A DNA stretch of 64,000 bases from Sycon ciliatum. Taxonomy: Eukaryota; Porifera; Calcarea; Leucosolenida; Sycettidae. A model generated the notes under the pieces. It was given only the letters and a program-made list of their open reading frames with translations, made no database searches and had not been told where the DNA came from. A program made the position numbers and the translations under genes. The stretch lies in contig NC_088649.1 in NCBI RefSeq assembly GCF_964019385.1, positions 26,037,517 through 26,101,516 on the forward strand, given 5' to 3'. The stretch's first letter is position 1. Each line of letters begins with the position of its first letter. Shown here in pieces: positions 1 to 12,226 of this stretch.

Positions 1-403
1 CAAATGAATCAAAGGCAACTGGTCAACTCACCTGTCATTGAGTAATATTCCGCGAAAGGAGGTCTCAGCAGCGCCGAAACGAAATAAGCCAGGCCATGAG
101 ACGAAATATCCGAAACAGCTCATGCAAGAAGCAGTTCCAAAGAAGGAAGTTCCTCGAGCATGCACATCCGAACACGGATCCGCGGACTGCATGCACTGAA
201 TTGAACACAATGTCTGCCGTGCACGTGCACAGCACACGGCTACCATGCGTTGGTAGATCTAATACCGAGCACCTTACGTAGAGACTTACGTAGCCTATGT
301 GAAATACCGAGCACCTTGCGTAGAAAGTTACGTAGCATAGCGGTGTCGTTTTTTCTGCCATGTGAACACAATAATAGAAAAGCTGACAGGATCGCTTTTC
401 TAA
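1..403 (+). mobile_element. W1: 3' end of element W, cut by the window edge
   Basis: This is the terminal ~480-bp module seen at the 3' end of every W copy. It ends in the hairpin AGAAAAGC / GCTTTTCT followed by AA and a flanking AT, the same as at 3,580, 9,326 and 41,979. The interior matches 3,184-3,580 closely. The start lies outside the window. It contains short repeats of the type ACTTACGTAG. No coding capacity is recognised. The next 130 bp (404-534) separate it from W2 and show nothing recognisable. Confidence 0.8.
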
Positions 404-534
404 ATGCAAAAACGCAGGAGGAGCGGCACGCGGGGCTCTTCAGCCGCACATGTCGAGTGCTGCGCTTGACAGACGGAGTGCTGAAACAGCGAAAGAAGGA
501 CAGCCTCGAACGCCAGGTGCAGCACAAGGCACAT

Positions 535-948
535 TATAGCAATAAAAACTGCTTTATGGCAGTTTTCTAAAAAAAGTTATTGTGTTCTAGTCCATTGACC
601 CCGTCTAAAAAGTAAGAAATTAACGAAATGTGATAGCTGAAAATTAAAATTTCACACAAAACCTCACAATAATCACAACACTTGAAATGCTGCTTTCAAC
701 ACTAGACTTGTACTGCACCAACAATTGGCAACATGCATGTCATGCATGCAAAGGAAAGAGGATCACGAGGGGAAAAGGTCTTCTACATGTAGCTTTTCAT
801 TCTGTGTGTGATTATTGTGAGGTTTTGTGTGAAATTTTAATTTTCAGCTATCACATTTCGTTAATTTCTTACTTTTTAGACGGGGTCAATGGACTAGAAC
901 ACAATAACTTTTTTTAGAAAACTGCCATAAAGCAGTTTTTATTGCTAT
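535..948. repeat. Near-perfect ~410-bp palindrome forming the 5' end of W
   Basis: Two ~180-bp inverted arms begin with GCAATAAAAACTGC and surround a short A/T- and CATG-rich centre. The same structure lies at 12,394-12,798, 35,579-35,992, 45,542-45,941 and 46,522-47,424. In every case the outer side is a W terminus. Alone it could be taken for a free-standing MITE, but in W4, W5 and W6 the empty-site boundary coincides with its outer end only. Confidence 0.85.
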
Positions 949-994
949 AATTTATTTTGTTTTTTCTAGCACCAATCAATGGAATGCCCTATAT

Positions 995-1314
995 CAAGAG
1001 TACATAACCCCCCAGAGTGTGCAACTCCACTGTGGGTGCTGTCCCGACAGAATTTCAAGTTGACGTCATTTTGATGATGCAATGCGCACTGTACACGGAT
1101 TATCAGACGAATCCGGAACCTGTGGTTGACCGAAGCCGATCGATCCTGTACAAAGTATTGGAAAGAAAAACGTGTGATGCGTTGACACCCGTACACATGT
1201 TGTAAATCACTGGTGCAAGGAGCATTGCGTCATAAATAATGACGTCAACTTGAAATTCTGTCGGGACAGCAGGGTATGTGGGAGTTGCACACTCTGGGGG
1301 GTTATGTACTCTTG
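995..1314. mobile_element. J1: MITE with 7-bp target duplication
   Basis: Termini CAAGAGTACATAACCCC and GGGGTTATGTACTCTTG form a ~55-bp TIR flanked by CCTATAT (988-994 and 1,315-1,321). W5 (36,030) and W6 (45,490) hold the uninterrupted site, proving insertion into W2. The interior differs from J2 at 61.5 kb, so J copies share ends rather than bodies. A 7-bp duplication is compatible with Galileo/P-like or Dada elements. The family is not settled. Confidence 0.85.
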
Positions 1315-2134
1315 CCTATATCAATATGTAAATGATGGCCTTCACATCATATCAATACTGTATTATACGCACTGATGTGCAAGCCTTTTCTTGCAGAAAA
1401 TGGCACAAGCATGTTCTTCTGCGGGGAAACATGTGAGTTGTGGTGGACCGTGGTGATACTTTTTTTTTATACGGTCATTCTGTGCATGTTGCTGTAGCAG
1501 AATTTCATGACTCTGTCATAAAATTGTCTTGCCTTTCAGATATTTCAGATTTATTTGAGAAATGTAATCAGGTGCGTGTCGCAGATGTTTTTCTTGATTC
1601 TGTGTTTATAATGGTTTATAAGTATGGGTTATCGTGATAAGGTCATCCTGCATCATATTGCACTGAAATCGTAACCCTGTTGATGTTGATACAACTTTTG
1701 GAAGTAGTTCAATGACTTCAAACTGTTAGTCCACGATTTTCTAAAACAACACAGCAAAGGAGGAAAAATAAACATGTATTAAAATGTAAACAAATACATT
1801 GTCGAGTCCGACACATCGTTCCAACAACTACACTGATCCTGAGGATAAAAGGGGCAAGGCTATGGTTGGAGGTACTGAGAAATAAACAAGGCACTCCATA
1901 ATAATAAAATCTTACACATCTTTTGGTGAGTTTGAATGATATCCAGTCGAACCTCTTTAGGACGAACACCAAGGGACCGATGGCATTTATTCTGTGCGTT
2001 TGTCTTAACCTGTTTTATAACCAGTGAATACAATTATTTCTCCAATAGACATACGAATAGATTTCTTCTACAGCGAAAGTTTCTAAGCCACACCAACTCA
2101 TTGACTCGTCTCGTATGAAACAAATAAGTCACTA

Positions 2135-2419
2135 GAGAGGTTCTGCAAAAACGAAAATGCGTACAAACTTTCGTTCCAGGTCATGAAGTGCGAAACTTCG
2201 CACGAACTTTCGCAGCTTTAGCTTTGGATGCGAAACTTGCAGGGAACGCGAAATGAACAGTCGTACACCCTTTCGTGAGATCGGGTCATGGCGTACGTGC
2301 ACTTGGCCCGCGCAAACTACGAAAAGGTGCAGAACGCAAAGTTCGTGCAAAAATTCGTACACACTTTCGCAAGGACTGTCGCGAAACTTCGTTCGAATTT
2401 TCGTTTTGCAGAACCTCTC
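2135..2419. mobile_element. V1: TA-flanked MITE inside W2
   Basis: TIR GAGAGGTTCTGCAAAA with mirror TTTTGCAGAACCTCTC, flanked by TA on each side. The body is rich in short GAAANTTCG-type inverted words. The W6 copy of this locus (43,185) has a single TA and no V, so it serves as the empty site. Consistent with Tc1/mariner. Confidence 0.85.
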
Positions 2420-3708
2420 TACTGAACGTTTCTTTAGCAACATGACGGCAACTGAAACAGCAACAGAGAAAGTACGATACATGTACATGTACAGCAGATT
2501 CTTGCAGGTACTACAAACAGTTTGCAGATCGTAATTCTTGCTTTGGCGGCACGAAACTTCATTTGGGGCAGTGCAATCTCGGCGGAACTCACAGATAATA
2601 AATTAAACAGCCCAGACTCGAGTAAACAAATCCAATCATACAAGTACGAGATCTTGACGAGACTGCACCCTTTGACTTGTTTCGTTTGAAGCAAACAAGT
2701 TCACTGAACCTCTCCACAATGGAGATTTTCCCTGATATGCGAATTTATTTGGCAAACTCGGTCAATGGGTCCTTGAACCTTTCCCTCCAGATTGGGAACT
2801 GCCAACGATAGTATGCCACTGACCAGTGCCTTACTTGTAACGTACCAATGTACAATGAATATGAGTATTTCGACAACACATCTAACATAAGCCTTACCGT
2901 CAAGAAGGTGAACTCGCGTTCTTCGCACACTGTAGACAAGGGCAAAGAGATAAAAATGGATCTAAATCCGAATAAAATCAGCACACGTTTCCGTAAATGA
3001 AAGGGCGAGCATAAGCAAATGAATCGAAGGAAACCGGTCAACTCAGAGATCACCTGTCATCGAGTATTCCGTAAAAGGAGGCCTCGGCAGCGGAAAAGCT
3101 AAATTTAGAAAAGAGATCCTGTCAGCTGTTCCATTATTTATTGCATTCCGCCCAAAATGAGCACACTTTTCGTAAATGAAAGAGTCAACACAAGCAAATG
3201 AATCAAAGGGAACTGGTCAACTCACCTGTCATTGAGTAATATTCCGCGAAAGGAGGTCTCAGCAGCGCAGAAACGAAATAAGCCAGGCCAGGAGACAAAA
3301 TATCCGAAACAGCTCATACAAGAAGCAGTTCCAAAGGAGGAAGTTCCTCGCGCATGCACATCCGAACACGGACTGCACTGCAACACAATGTCTGCGTGCA
3401 CGTGCACAGCACGCGGCTACCACCCGTTGGTAGATCTAATACCGAGCACCTTACGTAGAGACTTACGTAGCCTAAGTGAAATACCGAGCACCTTACGTAG
3501 AAACTTACGTAGCATAGCGGTGTCGTTTTTCTTGCCATGTGAACACAATAATAGAAAAGCTGACAGGATCGCTTTTCTAAATGTTACAAAGGACGATGTT
3601 GTATTCTTCATCGTTGACGGGAAAGAGATCCTGAAGTTGGGACCGTCGCGCATGTCGAAAAACCATCAAGGCTGACTGCAGGTCACTAGTGTAATCCTAA
3701 AAAAAAGG

Positions 3709-3765
3709 AGTTTATATACCAGTTTATACACCAGTTTATATACCAGTTTATATACCAGTTTATAT
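3709..3765. repeat. 12-bp tandem repeat, ~5 copies
   Basis: Unit AGTTTATATACC repeated about five times with one variant. It lies between the end of W2 and a LINE 3' end. The adjoining 3,583-3,700 contains nothing recognised. Confidence 0.8.
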
Positions 3766-3814
3766 TCTCGTCATCGAAGTACCTGTTATATGCAAAATAC
3801 AAGTCTGGAGTGTT

Positions 3815-4035
3815 GTGTGGGGAGAGATGGGAGTTTGTATACAAGCTCAGTGTAACACTAGATATGGCATGTTCTCCATTTCTTTCCTTGGCGCTGATAG
3901 GTGGAATTCTCTGCCTGTCTCGTGTCGTCAGGTTGAGCATCTATCCGTTTTTGTTTCGCTCTGTAAAGAGCACTTAGGGTTCCCTGTAACAAGACGGCAA
4001 CGTCTGTAGGGCCTTCCCTATCAAAATAATAAATT
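3815..4035 (+). mobile_element. LINE 3' end (C-terminal coding tail and short 3' UTR)
   Basis: The frame reads GMFSISFLGADRWNSLP followed later by HLGFPVTRR and a stop. This is the typical C-terminal tail after reverse transcriptase in CR1/Jockey-type non-LTR elements, where an RWNSLP-like motif precedes a short helical end. The 3' UTR GGGCCTTCCCTATCAAAAT leads straight into a trinucleotide tract. The same 3' UTR occurs inverted at 16.2 kb, so both copies are one family. Only ~220 bp remain (5' truncated). Confidence 0.75.
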
Positions 4036-4047
4036 CTACTACTACTA

Positions 4048-4097
<50 letters not shown>

Positions 4098-4128
4098 ACT
4101 AACACTACCACTACCACTACCACTACCA

Positions 4129-4210
<82 letters not shown>

Positions 4211-4280
4211 CACTACTACCACTACCACTACCACTACCACTACCACTACCACCACCACCACCACCACCACCACCACCACC
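4036..4280. repeat. Trinucleotide microsatellite (ACT/GCT/ACC) at a LINE tail
   Basis: About 245 bp of CTA, CTG, CTA then ACC repeats follow directly on the LINE 3' UTR, so the tract probably grew from the LINE's own simple-repeat tail. It reads as poly-valine on the minus strand, which is not a gene. Confidence 0.9.
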
Positions 4281-4852
4281 ACACTAAATATACACTAAAT
4301 ATACATCAGGCAAAGCTCCGTATTAGTTCCGTTCTGCTTCCGTATTGGTCGGGCAGGGATAGTACAATATTGCACTGAAATCGTAATCCTGTTGATGTAA
4401 CTTTTGGAAGTAGTTCAATGACTTCAAACTGTTAGTCCACGATTTTCTAAAACAACACAGCAAAGGAGGAACAATAAACATGTATTAAAATGTAAACAAA
4501 TACATTGCTGAGTCCGACACCTCGTTCCAACAACTACACTGACCCTGAGGATAAAAGGGACAAGGCTATGGTTGGAGGTACTGATACTGAGAGATAAACA
4601 AGGCACTCCATGATAATACAATCTTACACATTTTTTGGTGAGTATGAATGATATCCAGTCGAACCTCTTTAGGATGAACACCAAGGGACCGATGGTATTT
4701 ATTCTGTGAGTTTGTCTTAACCTACATGTATCTTATAACCAATGAATACAATTATTTCTCCAATAGACATACCAATAGATTTCTTCTACAGCGAAAGATT
4801 CTAAGCCACACCGACTCATTGACTCGTCTCGTATGAAACAAAAGAGTCACTA

Positions 4853-5131
4853 GAGAGGTTCTGCAAAACGAAAATGCGTACAAACTTTCGCTCTACATCA
4901 TGAAGTGCGAAACTACGCACGAACTTTCGTAACTTTGGACGCAAAACTTGCAGGGAACGCGAAATGAACTGTCGTAGGAAATTTCGTGAGATCGGGTCAT
5001 GGCGTACGTGCACTTGGCCCGCGCAAACTACGAAAAATGTGCAGAACGCAAAGTTCGTGCAAAAATTCGTACACACTTTCGCATGGACTGTCGCGAAACT
5101 TCGTTCGAATTTTCGTTTTGCAGAACCTCTC
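4853..5131. mobile_element. V2: TA-flanked MITE inside W3
   Basis: Same TIR as V1 (GAGAGGTTCTGCAAAA). A few extra bases (TAGAGCTC) follow the right end before the conserved flank, shared with V3, so the W3 and W5 copies descend from one insertion. Confidence 0.8.
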
Positions 5132-6724
5132 TAGAGCTCTACTGAACCTTTCTTTAGCAACATGACGGCAACTTAAACAGCAACAGAGAAAGTATGATAC
5201 ATGTACTGCACATTCTTGCAGGTACTACAGGTACTACAAACAGATTGCAGATCGTAATTCTTGCTTTGGCGGCACGAAATTTTAATTGGGGCAGTGCATT
5301 CTCGGCGGTGCTCACAAATCAAACAGCCCAGACTCGAGTAAACAAATCCAATCATACAAGTACGAGATTTTCACGAGACTGCACCCATTGGCTTGTTTCG
5401 TATTAAGCAAACAAGTTACTGAACCTATCCACAATGGAGATTTTCCCTGATATGCGAATTATTTATTTGGCAAACTCGGTCAATGAGTTCTTGAACCTTT
5501 CCCTCCAGATTAGGAACTGCCAACGATAGTATGCCACTGACCAGTGCCTTACTTGTAACGTACTAATGTGCAATGAATATGAGTATTTCGACAACACATC
5601 TAACATAAGCCTTACCGTCAAGAAGGTGAACTCGCGTTCTTCGCACACTGTAGGCAAGGGCAAAGAGATAAAAATGGATCTAAATCCGAATAAAATCAGC
5701 ACACGTTTCCGTAAATGAAAGGGTGAGCATAATAAGCAAATGAATCGAAGGAAACCGGTCAACTCAGTCAGAGATCACCTGTCATCGAGTATTCCGTAAA
5801 AGGAGCCCTCGGCAGCGGAAAAGCTAAATTTAGAAAGGAGATCCTGTCAGCTTTTCCATTATTTATTGCATTCCGCCCAAAATCAGCACACTTTTCGTAA
5901 ATGAAAGAGTCAACACAAGCAAATGAATCAAAGGGAACTGGTCAACTCACCTGTCGACATGTCATTGAGTAATATTCCGCGAAAGGAGGTCTCAACAGCG
6001 CGGAAACGAAATAAGCCAGGCCAGGAGACGAAATATCCGAAACAGCTCATGCAAGAAGCAGTTCCAAAGAAGGAAGTTCCTCGTGCATGCACATCCGAAA
6101 ACGGAAAAGGCAACAACAAAAAGTCTGCAATGCACACGCATCCAGGCGAAGCGCCAGCACCCCAAATCAAGACTTTTTTATTTTCCGTGGCGGGAAATCG
6201 AGCTTTTCCAGGTATCTACAGCCTGTAGAAATTCAACGCTGAGAATTTCCAACTATTGTCCGGCTTAGGCCCTCTGCCACCGACCTATCCTTTGAAGGAG
6301 AATGCTGAAACCAGTTGGTTGCTCTTCAGTAGTTCTTTCTCTATCGTACACATATTTTTGTATGTCGACACATGCTGTGTGCGACGACGTAGACACTTCT
6401 CAACACTTGAGTGACTTGAATTTGGCCATGATGACCGAATGTCATTGGACCGTGGAGTCGAGTAGAGGGCTCAGGCTCGATCGGCACAACGGGTACGTAT
6501 AGCACAAGGGTAGGGCTAATGATATATCAAGTTGTTTGCTGTGCACAACCTTGGGGCGGAATTCGGCACGAAATTCTCTGCTCGCCAACTGTTGAGTATA
6601 CCATGCAATACGTAGGTTTAAACTCATGTTGCAGTGCTATCACGGTTGCAACCCTCTTTCAAATGTTGACATAGCCAACAACCACATAATCCATATCAAA
6701 TCTTGCCCCTTGTTTTCTTTCTAA

Positions 6725-7148
6725 AGCGGGATTCACAGAAGCTTTTTTGCGATGCGACACGCGATGCGACGCGATCTGCGATGGATGCGTGCGATGCGAA
6801 CTCGCGAAATACCATTCACAGAAGAAGTCAGCGATGCGACAAAGTTTTGCTGATTTAGGTACGTCACCATGATATTCGCGCGGTTTGACACAACTTGTAA
6901 AAATTTATAGGCAACTCTTGCACCTTTGTACAACTTTGCTGTAGAAAAGGTCAAAATCGTACACCAAATCGCTTGTCGCATCGCATCGCATCGCAAAAGT
7001 TGAGCCAAGCTCAACTTCTGCGATGGCCTGCGATGGCCCTGTTGCGGCAGTTGCGTGGGGTGCGACATGGCTGCGATTTGGGGTTTTCCCGGTTTCGCGT
7101 CTGTCGCATCGCGTGTCGCATCGCAAAAAAGCTTCTGTGAATCCCGCT
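6725..7148. mobile_element. PIF/Harbinger-type MITE inside Y-1
   Basis: TIR AGCGGGATTCACAGAAGC with mirror GCTTCTGTGAATCCCGCT, flanked by TAA (6,722-6,724 and 7,149-7,151). Y-2 has the empty site TTTCTAAGTG at ~39,797. The body is dominated by GCGATGCGAC words in both orientations. A TAA/TTA duplication is diagnostic of PIF/Harbinger. It inserted after the two Y-bearing W copies separated. Confidence 0.93.
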
Positions 7149-7859
7149 TAAGTGTGAAAAATAGAAATAATACCAGTCCTAATCATTGGAAAATGCAAAT
7201 CACGGTCTATTATCGACACATCGTACTGTCGCGGACATGGAAATCCAGTCGATTGACCGGGGCCGGCACCCTCAGCACGTACAGAACGTTGCATGCAGTG
7301 CACATGTTGATCCAATGCGACCATCAGCAGCGCATGATAAACCGTGCTACGGCTACATGGCCAGCGCCCTGGGGCCGCTATACGTGCGACCGGATTTCCA
7401 TGTCCACGACAGTAGTACCATGCAGCCTGGTAGTGCATTTGGAGCAGGAAAGTGAATGGTAGCACTGCGTTGGTGAACACATGAGCTGATGATAACCATG
7501 GTCGTCTTGTTGGTTTGTGTTGTCTCCAGTTCATTGCAGGTTGAACGAGGAATGAACGTCTACTCTTTCTTTCCAAAACTGGCTGGGCGCACGCCAATGA
7601 GACGGAAGCTAGTGCCAAACCAGTCCTTGGAAGTTTTGTTGTGCTGCTGGACTTTCAATCATCATGTAAAGTATATTCCGGTTTCTGAGTCTTCGTGTGC
7701 GCCTGAAGAGCTACACTGTGTAGAGATGTTGGAAGTTTATCCTGCTCACGACACTGCACCAAGTACAAGCACTTCCTCGGCACTGCCTGAGCCCTGTTCT
7801 GTGTTTACTGTGACCAGGAGAAGCAACTAGAAATTTGGAGCTTGAGCTGGAACGCTGGT

Positions 7860-8004
<145 letters not shown>

Positions 8005-8204
8005 CACGTTCTGCCACTGTCTGAAGCCGGTGCATGTGCTAGCATGTCGAAGCGCATTGTGTCTGAGTCAATCACTCACTCTCCTGCTCCTCCCTCATAT
8101 GCCCAAGACAGTATGACCAACTGTGAATACAGTTCGCGCCCACATGTGAACTTGTGTGGTTCTCTTGTAGTAAGCTGCCACGTGTGTACTTGCACGTGTT
8201 GTGT

Positions 8205-8455
8205 ACATGTGTGTGTGTGTGTGTGTGCGTGTGTATCTATGGGACTGCGTTCTACTATTCTCTCTCCGGTGCCTTCGAGGCCCACGCAACCCTTGTGGCA
8301 GTGGCTCGACAGCACAGGGCAGGAGTGTGCGCGCGTGCATGTGTATATGTGGGTGTGTGTGCGCGCGCGCGCGCGTGTGCATGCGCATGTGGGTGTGCGC
8401 GCGTGCATGCAGATCAGCAGCTGCAGATGTGTGTGTGGGTGTGTGCGCACGCTGA
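8205..8455. repeat. Alternating purine-pyrimidine GT/GC tracts in Y-1
   Basis: (GT)n followed by GCGCGCGCGCGCG and mixed GT/GC stretches. Such alternating sequence can adopt Z-DNA. Also present in Y-2 at 40,863-41,105. Confidence 0.8.
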
Positions 8456-9328
8456 TGCTCAGCTCTCCAGAATGATGTCCGTGTGCGTAGCCAGTGTATG
8501 GTGGCAACATAGCCTTCCTTCATGTATATGTGTATGCGCATACTATTTGGGATGCTTTACTGTTTTTGGTGGGATCCAGTTACATAGTTTTCTGTTCAAT
8601 TATTTATGTTTATACAGCTGCTGTATGCATGTATTTGTAGTGCAACTTTCTGTCTTTCCGCTGGTCAATTTGTCGTCTTGATGGTGTTCTAATACTGATA
8701 TACATAGTAAATATTACCCTCAGAAAGTGTGCTCGTTGTGAAGTTGTCCTTCTTTGGGCTCAAACCATTGCTCGTGTATAGGTAGATACATATCAGTGGG
8801 TTCGATTGGTGGCGAGAGGTCAGCCTAAATTGTTTGGGGCGGAATTCGGCACGAAATCCACGCTGAGTACTTTTTGACGACGAGTTGCGTCGGTCTTGAA
8901 AACTCTGGCGAGAAAGCGAGGAAATTGATGTCGCTTGGAGCTTTCCGCGAAACTTAGGGCAGCTAATGCCCGCACCTTCCCAAACATTGCCTCGGAACAA
9001 GACGATACCACCAGGGAAGCTCTTGTGAGCAAGGGATAAAATAGTCTCTTTTTGGCGATATTGAGCTGAGTTTCAAATTTCCCGGGCCTGGGGTCGGATT
9101 TGGAAAATAAAAGTGCAACTTTTAGGGCTCTTTTTCGGTGCTGGCGCTTCGCCTGCATCCGATGGTACGTAGGAGCCATGGAGTAGCTCCCTGGTCCAGG
9201 ACCAGGTACCGAGCATCTTACGTAGAAACTTACGTAGCTACGTAGACAACGTGTCTGAATAGCGGTGTCGTTAGGTAGCGCCATGTGAACACAATAATAG
9301 AAAAGCTGACAGGATCGCTTTTCTAAAT

Positions 9329-9729
9329 GAGCACGACAACACCGTCGAGATCAAGGACAAAGAGAAAACAAAACACTCACTGAAAACAGCAAAGAAGAAA
9401 CGAAGAAATGTACACGATTCCTATATGTTGCCACTGACAACTGGTTCGGTGGAGACGACGCTACTTTTGTTTGTCCCCAGTGGGATCGTTGCTATGCGTA
9501 TCGAAGGAACTGTGACGTCATCACTTAACAGCCCCATTTTATGACCGGAATGAAATTCTGCAACAGCAACATGCACAGAATGACCTGCGTATAAAAAAGT
9601 ATCACCACCACTAACCACATGTTTCCCCCGCAGAATTAAGAAGAACATGCGTTATGCTACAACAAACAAAAAATGTAGTGCCATTTTCTGCAAGAAAAGG
9701 CTTCCACATCATGGCGTATAGTACGTTAT
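9329..9729 (-). mobile_element. Fragment of a W outer arm
   Basis: From about 9,540 to 9,725 the sequence matches the outer arm seen at 44,876-45,050 and 11,760-12,320, including GCACAGAATGACC and ACATGTTTCCCC. The first ~200 bp are not recognised. J3 begins at its right edge. Confidence 0.6.
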
Positions 9730-10835
9730 CAAGAGTACATAACCCCAAGAGTGTGCAACTCCAGCTATTTAGAAAAGCGATCCTGTCAGCTTTTCTATTA
9801 TTGTGTTCACATGGCGCTACCTAACGACACCGCTATTCAGACACGTTGTCTACGTAGCTACGTAAGTTTCTACGTAAGATGCTCGGTACCTAGTACGAGC
9901 TCGTACCTGGCCCTGGACCAGGGAGCTACTCCATGGCTCCTACCATCGCGCGGCCGGCTGGCCGCATGCGTGTGTATTGCAGACTTTTTGTTGTTGCCTT
10001 TTCGGAACTTCCTTCTTTGGAACTGCTTCTTGCATGAGCTGTTTCGGATATTTCGTCTCCTGGCATGGCTTATTTCGTTTCGGCGCTGGTGCGACCTCCT
10101 TTCGCGGAATATTACTCAATGACAGGTGAGTTGACCAGTTCCCTTTGATTCATTGGCTTGTGCTGACTCTTTCACTCACGAAAAGTGTGCTGATTTTGGG
10201 CGGAATGCAATAAATAATGGAAAAGCTGACAGGATCTCTTTTCTAAATTTAGCTTTTCCGCTGCCGAGGGCTCCTTTTACGGAATACTCGATGACAGGTG
10301 ATCTCTGACTGAGTTGACCGGTTTCCTTCGATTCATTTGCTTATTATGCTCACCCTTTCATTAAATTTTACGGAAACGTGTGCTGATCTTATTCGGATTT
10401 AGATCCATTTTTATCTCTTTGCCCTTGTCTACAGTGTGCGAAGAACGCGAGTTCACCTTCTTGACGGTAAGGCTTATGTTAGATGTGTTGTCGAAATACT
10501 CATATTCATTGTACATTAGTACGTTACAAGTAATGCACTGGTCAGTGGCATACTATCATCGTTGGCAGTTCCCAATCTGGAGGGAAAGGTTCAAGGACCC
10601 ATTGACCGAGTTTGCAAAATAAATTCGCATATCAGGGAAAATCTCCAGAGTCTGGGCTTTTTGATTTGTGAGTACCGCGCGAGATTGCACTGCCCCAAAT
10701 ACAGTTTCGTGCCGCCAAAGCAAGAATTACGATCTGCAATCTGTTTGTAGTACCTGCAAGAATGCGGAGTACATATATCGTACTTTCTCTGTTGCTGTTT
10801 CAGTTGCCGTCATGTTGCTAAAGAAAGGTTCAGTA

Positions 10836-11113
10836 GAGAGGTTCTGCGAAACGAAAATTCGAACGAAGCTTCGCGACAGTCCTTGCGAAAGTGTGTATGA
10901 ATTTTTGCACGAACTTTGCGTTCTGCACATTTTTGTAGTTTGCGCGGGCCAAGTGCACGTACGCCATGACCTTATCTCAAGAAATTTCCTACGACAGTTC
11001 ATTTCGCGTTCCCTGCAAGTTTCGCGTCCAAAGTTGCGAAAGTTCGTGCGAAGTTTCGCACTTCATGACGTAGAGCGAAAGTTAGTACGCATTTTCGTTT
11101 TGCAGAACCTCTC
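10836..11113. mobile_element. V4: TA-flanked MITE inside W4
   Basis: Inverted relative to V1, with the same TIR and a TA on both sides. The empty equivalent is at 43,185-43,186 in W6. Confidence 0.8.
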
Positions 11114-11842
11114 TAGACTAGTGACTCATTTGTTTCATACGAGACGAGTCAATGAGTCGGTGTGGCTTAGAATCTTTCGCTGTAGAAGAAATCTATTCGT
11201 ATGTCTATTGGAGAAACAATTGTATTCACTGGTTATAAAATAGGTCAAGACAAACTCACAGAATAAATACCATCGGTCCCTTGGTGTTCGTCCTAAAGAG
11301 GTTCGACTGGATATCATTCATACTCACCAGAAGATGTGTAAGATTTTATTATTGTGGAGTGCCTTGTTTATCTCTCAGTACCTCCAACCATATCCTTGCC
11401 CCTTTTATCCTCAGGATCAGTGTAGTTGTTGGAACGAGGTGTCGGACTCAGCAATGTATTTGTTTACATTTTAATATATGTTTATTGTGCCTCCTTTGCT
11501 GTGTTGTTTTAGAAAATCGTGGACTAACAGTTTGAAGTCATTGAACTACTTCCAAAAGTTGTATCGACATCAACAGGATTACCATTTCAGTGCAATATGA
11601 TGCAGGATGACCTTATCACGATAACCCATGATTATAAACCATTATAAACACAGAATCAACAAAAACATGCGACACGCACCTGGCTACATTTCTCAAATAA
11701 ATCTGATTGAGGGTGGGGAAATCTGAAATATCTGAAAGGCAAGACAATTTATGACAGAGTCATGAAATTCTGCAACAGCAAGCTGCAACATGCACAGAAT
11801 GACCTCCGTATAAAAAAGTATCACCACCACCAGACCACTACT

Positions 11843-12226
11843 CACATTATTATTATTATTATTATTATTAAATTTTTGATAGGGCAATCCCCACAGGCCT
11901 AAGGCCTTCTTACAGGGTACCCTAAATGTGCCAATACAAGGTAACGGAAGCGAGAAACAGATGTGCAAAGGCGAATGTCAGCAGGTAGAGAGTTCCAACG
12001 ATCTGAGCCTAGAAAACTAACAGAAAAAAGACCATACCGGTTTAAAGCAGCGGGAAGAGTAAGGGCTTTAGAAACTTGAGAGCGTGTGCGGGAGTTTGTG
12101 TGTGACGATGCACTGCGCAACGAAAAACAACTAGAGAGTAGGGGGCTTGCTAGATCATTTAGTGAACGAAAAATAAGAACAAAAAGTCTGAGCTGATACC
12201 GAGCGGCCGTTGGGAGTACACATGTC
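11843..12226 (-). mobile_element. 5'-truncated LINE 3' end inside W4
   Basis: The minus-strand frame includes RLFVLIFRSLNDLASPLL, then FSVSFLGSDRWNSLPAD and HLGYPVRRP and a stop, the standard non-LTR C-terminal tail. After the stop comes a short UTR (GGGATTGCCCTATCAAAA) and an (AAT)n tail. It interrupts the W outer arm, which is continuous at 44,950 in W6. It is related to, but distinct from, the family at 3.8 kb and 16.2 kb. Confidence 0.85.

Larger units (their letters stand above)
535..3580 (+). mobile_element. W2: full-length element W
   Basis: It starts TATAGCAATAAAAACTGC and ends GCTTTTCTAA, with AT on both sides (533-534 and 3,581-3,582). Parts in order: a ~410-bp near-palindrome (535-948), an outer arm holding the J1 insertion, a middle with the V1 insertion (2,135-2,419), then two diverged tandem copies of a ~150-bp segment (about 3,003 and 3,184) and the terminal ~480-bp module from 3,103. 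Each terminus folds into an 8-bp-stem hairpin (AAAACTGC/GCAGTTTT and AGAAAAGC/GCTTTTCT). No long reading frame is present, so it is probably non-autonomous. Ends were fixed by comparison with W4, W5 and W6, for which empty sites exist. Confidence 0.85.

Noticed and set aside
535-948. The 410-bp palindrome as an independent MITE
   Set aside because: Empty sites place the insertion boundary only at its outer end. The inner end always continues into W (W7 included).
3974-4282. Long poly-valine/alanine reading frame on the minus strand
   Set aside because: Translation of a trinucleotide microsatellite.
9421-9648. Outer-arm frames of W (also 1,440-1,637 and 36,185-36,376) as small genes
   Set aside because: Frames differ among W copies and shift with indels, so they are not conserved coding sequence.
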